A stretch of DNA of 64,000 nt from an uncultured Eubacteriales bacterium. GTDB lineage: Bacteria > Bacillota > Clostridia > Christensenellales > Aristaeellaceae. The notes beneath the pieces were generated by a model. The model saw only the letters and a program-made list of their open reading frames with translations, did no database searches and was not told the origin of the DNA. The DNA is taken from the NCBI GenBank assembly GCA_902793325.1, contig CADBCY010000011.1, positions 1 through 64,000 on the forward strand, read 5' to 3'. The number at the start of each line of letters is the position of its first letter. Within the stretch, counting starts at the first letter, position 1. Positions 24,641-32,072 of the stretch are shown piece after piece. A program made the position numbers and the translations under genes.

Positions 24641-26478
24641 ACGCACGCCCCCTCGTATCGCTTCATGCCGCAGCCGGTACAGCCCTTGCGGCAGTCCTGT
24701 GTGCGCTCGCCGCGCTGCGCCTTGTCCCACTCGCGGAGCAGGTACTGCCGGGTCACGCCGCAGTCCAGGTGATCCCAGGGGAACACCTCGTCCACGGGGC
24801 GCTCCCGCACGGCGTAGAAATCCGGGTCCAGGCGCGTCTGTTCAAACGCCTTCATCCACAGGTCGTAGCGGAACTGGTCGCTCCAGCCGTCAAAGCGGCA
24901 GCCCAGCTTCCACGCCAGCTCCAGGGCGTCGGCGAGCCTGCGGTCGCCGCGGGCAAACACGGCCTCGATGAAGCTGACGTCCGGCGCGTGGTACTTGAAG
25001 TCCACGCCCTTGATCTTCTGCAGCGCCTGCTTCAAAAGCTGCTGTCGGCGCACGACGGAATCGTAGTCGAGCTGCCCCGCCCACTGGAAGGGCGTATCGT
25101 TCTTCGGCACGAACACGGACGCGCTCACCGTGATCCGAAGGCCGGGGGCGCGGCGCTCCTTGGGAACGGAGAAGTAGCAGCGGCGCACCTTTTCCGCCAG
25201 GTCCGCGATGCCCAGCACGTCCTCGTCGTTCTCCGTGGGCAGGCCCAGCATGAAGTACAGCTTTACCGCCGACCAGCCCTGGTCGAAGGCGTCCGTCACC
25301 GAGCGCATCAGATCCTCCTCGGTGACGCCCTTGTTGATCACGTCCCGAAGCCGCTGCGTGCCGGCCTCGGGCGCGAGGGTCAGGGCGGTCTTCTTGACCT
25401 TCTGCGTCTCCTTCAGCGTATCCGTGAGCACGTTGTCGATGCGCTGGGAGGGCAGCGCGATGCGCACCCGGCGCGCCGCGAACTGCTCCACCATGCGGTG
25501 GGCCAGCTCCGGCAGGCACGAATAATCGCCGCTGGACAGGCTCATCAGCGAGATTTCGTCATAGCCCGTGGCGCGCACGAGCTTCTCGGCCATCTCCATC
25601 AGGTGGTCGAGGCTGCGCTCCCGCACGGGGCGGTAGATCATACCCGCCTGGCAGAAGCGGCAGCCGCGCGTGCAGCCGCGAAAGATCTCCAGCATGATGC
25701 GGTTGTGCACGATCTCCCCGTAGGGCACGATCAGCTTCTCCGGGTAGACGGCGTCGTCCAGGTCGGTCACCAGCGCCTTGCGCACGATCTCCGGCGCGCC
25801 GCTGCCGGGCTTGGGCGTGACGGCGCGCACGGTGCCGTCGTCGTTGTAGGCCACGTCGTACAGCGAGGGCACGTAGATGCCGGGGATCTGCGCCGCCATG
25901 CGCAGGTATTCCTCCCGGGGCAGGCCGGAAGCCTTCCAGCGCTTGTAGACGTCGATGGTCTGCTGGGTCTCCACCTCGCCGTCCCCCAGCGCCACCAGGT
26001 CCACGAACGGCGCCAGCGGCTCGGGGTTGAAGGCGCAGGGGCCGCCGCAGATCACAAAGGGGCCTTCCTTCCGGTCGGCGCTGCGCAGCGGAATGCCCGC
26101 GAGATCGAGCGCCTCCAGGATGTTGGTAAAGCTCATCTCGTACTGCAGGGTGACGCCCAGCAGGTCGAATTCCCCCACCGGCGTGCGGGATTCCAGCGTG
26201 AACAGCGGAATGCCCTGCTCGCGCATCCGGTCGGCCATGTCCACCCACGGCGAGAACACGCGCTCGCACCAGGCGTCCTCCCGGGCGTTGATGGAGTGAT
26301 AGAGGATCTTCATGCCCAGGTGGGACATGCCCACTTCGTAGGTATCCGGGAACAGGAAGGCGTAGCGCACGTCCACGCTGCCGGGGTCCTTCATCACGGC
26401 GTTGAACTCGCCGCCCATGTAGCGGACCGGCTTCTGCACGGACATGAGCAGCTTTTCGATGCGATCGGAGAGCGTCAA
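24637..26478 (-). CDS. TIGR03960 family B12-binding-domain radical SAM protein
   Basis: The 613-residue product has a B12-binding-like N-terminal domain, the radical SAM cluster motif C-x3-C-x2-C in FRGCTRGCRFCQAG (near residue 290), and a C-terminal C-x3-C-x2-C tail (CRKGCTGCG). The family is widespread in Firmicutes with unknown substrate. The start is the TTG at 26478 with AGGAGG eight bases before it. An alternative TTG at 26535 would sit almost on the transcription start of the promoter at 26545-26573. It is the first gene of a ten-gene minus-strand operon ending with rnhA. Confidence 0.88.
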   Translation of the reverse strand: MTLSDRIEKLLMSVQKPVRYMGGEFNAVMKDPGSVDVRYAFLFPDTYEVGMSHLGMKILYHSINAREDAWCERVFSPWVDMADRMREQGIPLFTLESRTPVGEFDLLGVTLQYEMSFTNILEALDLAGIPLRSADRKEGPFVICGGPCAFNPEPLAPFVDLVALGDGEVETQQTIDVYKRWKASGLPREEYLRMAAQIPGIYVPSLYDVAYNDDGTVRAVTPKPGSGAPEIVRKALVTDLDDAVYPEKLIVPYGEIVHNRIMLEIFRGCTRGCRFCQAGMIYRPVRERSLDHLMEMAEKLVRATGYDEISLMSLSSGDYSCLPELAHRMVEQFAARRVRIALPSQRIDNVLTDTLKETQKVKKTALTLAPEAGTQRLRDVINKGVTEEDLMRSVTDAFDQGWSAVKLYFMLGLPTENDEDVLGIADLAEKVRRCYFSVPKERRAPGLRITVSASVFVPKNDTPFQWAGQLDYDSVVRRQQLLKQALQKIKGVDFKYHAPDVSFIEAVFARGDRRLADALELAWKLGCRFDGWSDQFRYDLWMKAFEQTRLDPDFYAVRERPVDEVFPWDHLDCGVTRQYLLREWDKAQRGERTQDCRKGCTGCGMKRYEGACV

Positions 26479-26544
26479 GACAGGTTCCTCCTGAGGCGTT
26501 TCATCTTCATAAGCCGCGCCGAAACGGCACAACAACTCATGCTA

Positions 26545-26573
26545 ACTTTAGCACGATTTTGGAAAACCTTCAA
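26545..26573 (-). promoter_or_regulatory. Sigma-A promoter of the radical SAM to rnhA operon
   Basis: On the minus strand TTGAAG (26573-26568) and TAAAGT (26550-26545) are 17 bp apart. The start point near 26538 supports translation from 26478. It is divergent from the lysA promoter. Confidence 0.6.
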
Positions 26574-26624
26574 CCGGTAAATGTTAAAGAATGTTCTGCC
26601 GGGGAAAATACAACGGGAAGTGAC

Positions 26625-26653
26625 TTGACGGGGCGGCGAAAAGGTTTTATCAT
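26625..26653 (+). promoter_or_regulatory. Sigma-A promoter of lysA
   Basis: TTGACG (26625-26630) and TATCAT (26648-26653) are spaced by 17 bp. The leader to the ATG at 26679 is only about 20 nt, so no lysine riboswitch fits. Confidence 0.75.
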
Positions 26654-26678
26654 GTTAGCTTGATAGGAGTGAAGCCGT

Positions 26679-27947
26679 ATGCAAAAGAAGCTCTTCGCCA
26701 CCGAGGAAAAGATTCGCGAGATCAAATCCGTCTACCCCACCCCCTTCCACCTCTACGACGAGGCCGGCATTCGCCGCACGGCCAGGGATGTAAAAGAAGC
26801 GTTCTCGTGGAACGCGGGCTTTCGGGAGTATTTCGCCGTCAAGGCCTGCCCCAACCCGTTCATCCTGAAGATCCTGAAGGAGGAGGGCTGCGGCGTGGAC
26901 TGCGCCTCCATGGCGGAGCTCAAGATGGCCGCGGCCTTGGGCTTCCGGGGCGACGAGATCATGTTCTCCTCCAACGAAACTCCCGGCGAGGAGTACGAGT
27001 ACGCCCGGGAGCTGGACGCCATCATCAACCTGGACGACATCACCCACATCGACTTCCTCGCCAGGCACGGCGGCATCCCGGAGCGCATCTGCATGCGCTA
27101 CAACCCCGGCGGGCAGCTGCTGATCGGCACCGCCATCATGGGCCAGCCGGACGTCTCCAAGTTCGGCATGACGCGCCAGCAGATCTTCTCCGCCGCCGAG
27201 CGCCTCAAGCAGATGGGCGCGAAGCGCTTCGGCCTGCACGCGCTGTTGGCCAGTAACGCCGCGGACAACAACTACTATCCCGCCAACGCCATGATCCTGT
27301 TCGAGCTCGCCATCGAGCTCAAGCAGAAGCTGGGGCTGGACATCTTCCTCATCAACCTCTCCGGCGGCGTGGGCATTCCCTACCTCCCCGAGCAGGTCAT
27401 GCCGGACATCCGGGCCATCGGCAAGTCCATCCACGACAATTTCAACGACATCATGTTCCCCGAGGGTTTGGGCGGCATCTGCATCGCCACGGAGCTGGGC
27501 CGCTTCATGACCGGTCCCCACGGCTGCCTGGTCACCACGGCCATCCACAAGAAGCACATCTACAAGGAGTACATCGGCCTGGACGCCTGCGCGGTGGACC
27601 TGATGCGCCCCGCCATCTACAACGCCTACCACCACATCAGCGTGGTCGGCAAGGAGGACGCCCTGTGCGACCACGTGTACGACGTGGTGGGCTCCCTGTG
27701 CGAGAACAACGACAAGTTCGCCGAGGACCGCGCCCTGCCGCAGATCAACGACGGGGACATCGTGGTGATTCACGATACCGGCGCCCACGGCTACTCCATG
27801 GGCTACAACTACAACGGCCGCCTGAAGAGCGCGGAGATCCTGCTGCACGAAGACGGCAGCTTCTCGATGATTCGCCGCGCGGAGACCGTAAAGGACTACT
27901 TCGCCACCTTCGACTTCTGCGACATCCTGGACGGCGCGGCGGACTGA
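26679..27947 (+). CDS. lysA: Diaminopimelate decarboxylase-like PLP enzyme
   Basis: The 422-residue product is a fold-III PLP decarboxylase with the cofactor lysine K55 in YFAVKACPNP, a HALLASN strand, the Gly-rich phosphate loop LSGGVGIPY, and the C-terminal GSLCENNDKFA and GAHGYSMGYNYNGRL motifs. LysA makes lysine from meso-DAP. The catalytic C-E-S-x-D motif reads C-E-N-N-D here, a variation seen in a clostridial subgroup. The related amino acid decarboxylases of this fold cannot be fully excluded. It is a single-gene unit with a short leader and a strong terminator. Confidence 0.85.
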   Translation: MQKKLFATEEKIREIKSVYPTPFHLYDEAGIRRTARDVKEAFSWNAGFREYFAVKACPNPFILKILKEEGCGVDCASMAELKMAAALGFRGDEIMFSSNETPGEEYEYARELDAIINLDDITHIDFLARHGGIPERICMRYNPGGQLLIGTAIMGQPDVSKFGMTRQQIFSAAERLKQMGAKRFGLHALLASNAADNNYYPANAMILFELAIELKQKLGLDIFLINLSGGVGIPYLPEQVMPDIRAIGKSIHDNFNDIMFPEGLGGICIATELGRFMTGPHGCLVTTAIHKKHIYKEYIGLDACAVDLMRPAIYNAYHHISVVGKEDALCDHVYDVVGSLCENNDKFAEDRALPQINDGDIVVIHDTGAHGYSMGYNYNGRLKSAEILLHEDGSFSMIRRAETVKDYFATFDFCDILDGAAD

Positions 27948-27959
27948 GAAATTTTCCAT

Positions 27960-27995
27960 AAACAGACCGAAGTCTATACAGACTTCGGTCTGTTT
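27960..27995. terminator. Bidirectional terminator between lysA and sigF
   Basis: A perfect 16-bp stem (27960-27975 with 27980-27995) with a 4-nt loop ATAC carries AAA at its 5' arm and TTT at its 3' arm, so it can terminate both convergent units. It abuts the sigF stop codon. Confidence 0.9.
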
Positions 27996-28720
27996 CAGCT
28001 TTGCCCGGCCATCATCCGCATCCGCTTCAGGATGCGGCTCTCCAGGCGCGACACCTGCACCTGCGAGATGCCCATATCGCGGGCGATCTGCGTCTGGGTG
28101 TGCGCCTTGAAGTAGCGCCGGACGATGAGCGCCCGATCCTCCGGCGGCAGGTCGTTCAGGAGCTTGTTCAGCGTGAGGCTCCGATCCACCGCCGCCATGG
28201 TGTCCCTGCCCAGCACGTCCATCAGCCGCAGGTCGCCCTCCTGTCCCGACGGTTCGCTGAGCGAGCGCACCCGCCTCGTGCTGTTCAGGGCGAGCAGCGC
28301 GTCCTCCCGGCTGAGCCCCGTGCCCTCGGCGATCTCCCCGATGCCCGGCGCGCGCTTCTCCCGCTGCGTGAACGCCTCGCTGAAGGCGGCGACCGTCCGC
28401 GCGTGCTCCCGGATCGTGCGCGACACGTGCACCGGCCCGTCGTCCCGCAGGAAGCGGCGAATCTCCCCCATCACCAGCGGCACCGCGTAGGTGGAGAACT
28501 GCACGGGGTAATCCGGGTCGAAGCGGTCGATGGCCTTCAGGAGGCCCAGGCACCCGTATTGAAACAGATCCTCATACTCTACGCCCCGGTTCAGGAAGCG
28601 CTTTACGATGTACTTCACCAGCCCCAGGTTTTCGCGGACCAGCTCTTCCCGCGCCGCCGCGTCGCCGTTTCTGGCGCGGATCAGCTTGTCCCGGCTGCTT
28701 TCGTTGCCATCGGCGCTCAA
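27995..28720 (-). CDS. sigF: Forespore sigma factor SigF
   Basis: SigF is the first forespore-specific sigma factor. The 241-residue product has region 2 (LGLVKYIVKRFLNRGVEYEDLFQYG, with YEDLFQ), region 3, and region 4 with the helix-turn-helix TQTQIARDMGISQVQVSRLE. It is distinguished from SigG by its position behind spoIIAA and spoIIAB. Its start overlaps the spoIIAB stop. The operon begins from a sigma-H-like promoter upstream of spoIIAA. Confidence 0.95.
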   Translation of the reverse strand: MSADGNESSRDKLIRARNGDAAAREELVRENLGLVKYIVKRFLNRGVEYEDLFQYGCLGLLKAIDRFDPDYPVQFSTYAVPLVMGEIRRFLRDDGPVHVSRTIREHARTVAAFSEAFTQREKRAPGIGEIAEGTGLSREDALLALNSTRRVRSLSEPSGQEGDLRLMDVLGRDTMAAVDRSLTLNKLLNDLPPEDRALIVRRYFKAHTQTQIARDMGISQVQVSRLESRILKRMRMMAGQS

Positions 28721-29172
28721 GCCCTGCGCGGGAGGGCGGCCTCCCGCAGGCTGAGCGCCTTCGACATGTGCACGACGGTACCCTGCCCCGGCGCGCTGTG
28801 CACCTGTACGTCGTCCATGAAGCTCTCCATCACCGTAAAGCCCATGCCGGAGCGATCGTCGCCCGGCGCGGTGGTGAAGAAGGGCTGCATGGCCTGCGCC
28901 ACGTCCTCAATGCCGCGCCCGCGGTCGATGACCTTCACCTCCAGCACGCCCTCCTCGCTGTACGCGGCGAGCAGGCGCACCTCCCCGCCCTCGCCGCCGT
29001 AGCCGTGCACCACGGCGTTGGTCACCGCCTCCGACACGGCGGTCTTGACGTCCGCGAGCTCCTCCATCGTCGGGTTCAGCGGCAGCATGAAGCCGCTGAT
29101 GGCCACCCTGGCAAAGGCCTCGTTCTCCGGCAGGGCCGGGAAATCCAGCCGCATGTGATTCTTCGCGCCCAT
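28717..29172 (-). CDS. spoIIAB: Anti-sigma F factor SpoIIAB
   Basis: SpoIIAB holds SigF inactive and phosphorylates SpoIIAA. The 151-residue product is a GHKL ATPase/kinase with the N-box SEAVTNAVVHGY, the G1 motif DRGRGIED and the G2 region DRSGMGFTVM. Length matches the family. It lies 20 bp after spoIIAA and its stop overlaps the sigF start. Confidence 0.95.
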   Translation of the reverse strand: MGAKNHMRLDFPALPENEAFARVAISGFMLPLNPTMEELADVKTAVSEAVTNAVVHGYGGEGGEVRLLAAYSEEGVLEVKVIDRGRGIEDVAQAMQPFFTTAPGDDRSGMGFTVMESFMDDVQVHSAPGQGTVVHMSKALSLREAALPRRA

Positions 29173-29192
29173 ATTTTGCTCCTCTCCGGCCC

Positions 29193-29498
29193 TCAGGCCA
29201 GTCGCTCGACCAGCTGAAACAGCCCGGCCATATCCAGGATCCTGCCCATCCGTTCGCTGACGCCGCGAACGGCGACGCTGCCGTTCCTGCGCCGCATGCG
29301 CTTGTAGCGCCCGATGATCAGCCCGATCCCGCTGCTGTCCATGAAGCGCAGGCGGCTCAGATCGAACACGAGGCGGCGGATCTGCGCGTCCTCCAGCAGC
29401 GCGTCCAGCTCCGAGCGGATGCCCGAAGCCTCCCGCTGGTCCAGCTCGCCGGACAGCGTCACGATCAGCGTGTTCCGGTTCTTTTCATAACACAGCAT
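29193..29498 (-). CDS. spoIIAA: Anti-sigma F factor antagonist SpoIIAA
   Basis: SpoIIAA releases SigF by binding SpoIIAB and is switched off by serine phosphorylation. The 101-residue product is a single STAS domain with the target serine in FMDSSGIGLIIGRY (residues 55-56). The ATG at 29498 is supported by GGAGG eight bases upstream; the frame is open far upstream only because of the GC bias. It is the first gene of the spoIIA operon. Confidence 0.95.
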   Translation of the reverse strand: MLCYEKNRNTLIVTLSGELDQREASGIRSELDALLEDAQIRRLVFDLSRLRFMDSSGIGLIIGRYKRMRRRNGSVAVRGVSERMGRILDMAGLFQLVERLA

Positions 29499-29518
29499 GT
29501 CATCATCCTCCGCGGCAG

Positions 29519-29548
29519 GAATTCCACGCCCCGTCTGTCGCATCCTCT
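29519..29548 (-). promoter_or_regulatory. Sigma-H-like promoter of the spoIIA operon
   Basis: On the minus strand AGAGGATGC (29548-29540) and GTGGAATTC (29527-29519) match the B. subtilis SigH elements RnAGGAwWW and RnnGAATww with 12-bp spacing. The predicted start falls just before the ribosome site of spoIIAA, so the leader would be very short. In B. subtilis this operon is transcribed by SigH with Spo0A. Confidence 0.55.
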
Positions 29549-29586
29549 GTTGAACGGCGACTGCCTTTGGCGGCCGCTGTCTTTCG

Positions 29587-29593
29587 TTCGACG
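29587..29593 (-). promoter_or_regulatory. Possible Spo0A box upstream of spoIIA
   Basis: The minus strand reads CGTCGAA, six of seven bases of the 0A box TGTCGAA, about 40 bp upstream of the sigma-H-like -35. A 7-mer alone is weak evidence; the position is what makes it plausible. Confidence 0.35.
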
Positions 29594-29690
29594 GCGGCGC
29601 GGGCGGAAAACCCGGGCAATCATGTCTAATTCCGGGGAATTTGGGAAACAATGCATGCAGACAACCCATGGGACCGGGAGGATGGATCGC

Positions 29691-32072
29691 TTGAAAAAGG
29701 CATTGCTCGCCGCCGGCGGCGCGCTTGCGCTGCTCGTCGCACTGTTCGTCTGGCGGCTGGATATCCCGCATTGGCAGAAGCTCGATTTGAACCGGCTCGG
29801 CCGGGCCGACAGCGCCGCGAAGGTCTACGACGCGGGCGATCGCGAGGTCGGCACGCTGGACGGCTCCAGACCCGCGGCGTGGGCGTCGCTCGGCGAGGTA
29901 CCGGAATACGTGCAGAACGCCTTCATCGCCGCGGAGGACCTGCGCTTCTACCGCCATCACGGCGTGGACCTCTACCGCATGTTCGGCGCGCTGTGGCACG
30001 ATATCCGCACGCTGAGCTACTCCCAGGGCGCGTCCACCATCACGCAGCAGCTCATCAAGCTCACCCACCTGACCCAGGCCAAGACGCTCTCCCGCAAGGC
30101 GCAGGAGATCGTGCTGGCGTTGCAGCTGGAGCATCGGCTGAGCAAGCGCGAGATCCTGGAGGCGTACCTCAATAACGTCTATTTCGGCCACGGCGCGTAC
30201 GGCATCGAGGCGGCGTCGGAGACCTACTTCGACAAGCCCGTGGGCGAGCTGACCCTGTCGGAGGGCGCGCTGCTGGCGGGGGTCATCAAGGCGCCGTCCA
30301 GCTACGCGCCGCACCTGAACCTGGATAAATCCGTCGCCCGCCGCAACAGCGTGCTGTCGACCATGGCGGAGCACGGCCTGATCAGCGAGGGCGAGGCGCG
30401 TGAGGCGAAGAACGAGTCCGTGCGCCTGGCCGCCGCCGCGGAGGAAGCCCCGCGGTACGCCTGGTACATGGACGCCGTGCTCACCGAAGCCCAGCAGGCG
30501 CTGGGCTGGTCCGCGGAGGAAGTGCTGACCGCCGGCCTTCGCATCCACACCGGGCTGGACCCCGCACTGCAGGACGATGCCGAAGCGCTGTTTTCCGCAG
30601 CCGCCAACTTCCCGGAGGACGCCCCGGACGGCACGCCTGCGCAGGGGGCGTTGGCGGCGCTGGACACGGGCACCGGCGAGCTTCGCGCCGTGGTGGGCGG
30701 GCGCAGCTACGATGTGCGGCGCGGGCTCAACCGCGCCACGCAGATGCGCCGCCAGCCGGGCTCCGCCTTCAAGCCGGTGTCCACCTACGCCGCGGCGATC
30801 GACGCCTATGGCTACGTGCCCGCCTCCGTCATCGACGACACGCCCCGCGCCTTCGAGGGTGGCTACAGCCCCCGCAACGCGGGCGGCAACAGCTACGGCC
30901 CGGTCACCCTGCGCGAGGCGCTGTCCCGCTCGCTGAACATCGCCACGGTGGACCTGGCGGAAACCGTGGGCATCCCCGCCGTGCGCGAATACGCCGGGCG
31001 CTTCGGCATCGAACTCTCCGAGCGGGACGGCAGCCTGGCCCTGGCGCTGGGTTCCCTCACCGACGGCGTGTCCCCCGCGCGGCTCGGCGCGGCCTACTGT
31101 GCGCTCGCCAACGGCGGGATCGCCGTGCAGCCCCACGCCATCAGGCGCATCGAGGACGCGGACGGGCATCTGCTCTACGCCGCTCGTTCGATCCGCCGCC
31201 GGGCGGTGGACCCCGCCGCAGCCTATATGCTCACGGACATGCTGCGCACGGCGGCTTCCTCCGGAAGCGCGAAGGCGCTCGCCTCCTGCGGCATCCCCGT
31301 GGCCGGCAAGACGGGCACCGTCAGCGAGCCCGCCGGCGGCACGCGGGACGTCTGGACCGTCGCCTATACCCCATCTGTCGCCGTATCGGTCTGGATGGGC
31401 TTCGACCAGCCGGACGCCGGGCACGCCCTCGCGGCCACGGAGGGCGGCAGCGGCTACCCCGCGCGGCTGTGCGCGTCCTTCCTGAAGGACGCCGCGCCGG
31501 TGCTGGGCGGCCGGGACTTCCAACGCCCCGGCGAGGTTCGCACCGTGCTGCTGGACGGCCTGGCGCTCAAACAGAGCCGCGTCGCCCTGCTGAGCACGGA
31601 AAAAACCCCCGCCGCCTATACGGTGCGGGAGCTGTTTCGCGCGGGCAACACGCCGCAGCGCTTCTCGACGGCGTGGCAGGCGCCCTCCGCCGTAACGGAC
31701 TTCGCCAACGCCGCGGGGAACGGCGAAACGCCGGTGCTCACCTTCACGGCGCGCGAGGAAGGCGCGGAGTACGTGCTGATGCGAACGGTCAACGGCGCGT
31801 CGGAGGAAATCGCCGTGCTCCGGGGGCAGCCCGGGGAGCTGCTGCGCTACGAGGACGCCGGGCACGACCTGCGCCAGCCCGCGACCTATACGCTCGTGCC
31901 CAGGAACGCGCGGCTCTACGCGGAAGGCGCGCTGCTCACCGGGCCGCTGCCACCGCCGGTCGAATACGCCCCCGGCGGGTTCCTGAACGCAATCATGGGC
32001 ATCGGCGCAGCCGAAGCCACGCCGGTGCCCATGGAAATGGAGGGGATAAAAGCTCAGTCGTTGTTCGACTGA
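29691..32072 (+). CDS. Class A penicillin-binding protein (PBP1A type)
   Basis: This bifunctional murein synthase has an N-terminal membrane anchor, a GT51 glycosyltransferase domain (EDLRFYRHHGVD, SQGASTITQQLIK, LNNVYFGHGAYGIEAA) and a transpeptidase domain with S-x-x-K in QPGSAFKP, S-x-N in SRSLN and the KTGT motif. A C-terminal region of about 170 residues beyond the KTG domain is unassigned. It polymerises and cross-links peptidoglycan outside the membrane. The start is taken as TTG 29691, nine bases after GGGAGG; the in-frame ATG at 29682 is too close to that site. It is divergent from spoIIAA and its 3' end overlaps the clpC 3' end by 19 bp. The 793-residue length is normal. Confidence 0.9.
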   Translation: MKKALLAAGGALALLVALFVWRLDIPHWQKLDLNRLGRADSAAKVYDAGDREVGTLDGSRPAAWASLGEVPEYVQNAFIAAEDLRFYRHHGVDLYRMFGALWHDIRTLSYSQGASTITQQLIKLTHLTQAKTLSRKAQEIVLALQLEHRLSKREILEAYLNNVYFGHGAYGIEAASETYFDKPVGELTLSEGALLAGVIKAPSSYAPHLNLDKSVARRNSVLSTMAEHGLISEGEAREAKNESVRLAAAAEEAPRYAWYMDAVLTEAQQALGWSAEEVLTAGLRIHTGLDPALQDDAEALFSAAANFPEDAPDGTPAQGALAALDTGTGELRAVVGGRSYDVRRGLNRATQMRRQPGSAFKPVSTYAAAIDAYGYVPASVIDDTPRAFEGGYSPRNAGGNSYGPVTLREALSRSLNIATVDLAETVGIPAVREYAGRFGIELSERDGSLALALGSLTDGVSPARLGAAYCALANGGIAVQPHAIRRIEDADGHLLYAARSIRRRAVDPAAAYMLTDMLRTAASSGSAKALASCGIPVAGKTGTVSEPAGGTRDVWTVAYTPSVAVSVWMGFDQPDAGHALAATEGGSGYPARLCASFLKDAAPVLGGRDFQRPGEVRTVLLDGLALKQSRVALLSTEKTPAAYTVRELFRAGNTPQRFSTAWQAPSAVTDFANAAGNGETPVLTFTAREEGAEYVLMRTVNGASEEIAVLRGQPGELLRYEDAGHDLRQPATYTLVPRNARLYAEGALLTGPLPPPVEYAPGGFLNAIMGIGAAEATPVPMEMEGIKAQSLFD

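Noticed and set aside
26574..26678. Lysine riboswitch before lysA
   Set aside because: The predicted leader is about 20 nt and none of the conserved L-box core is present.
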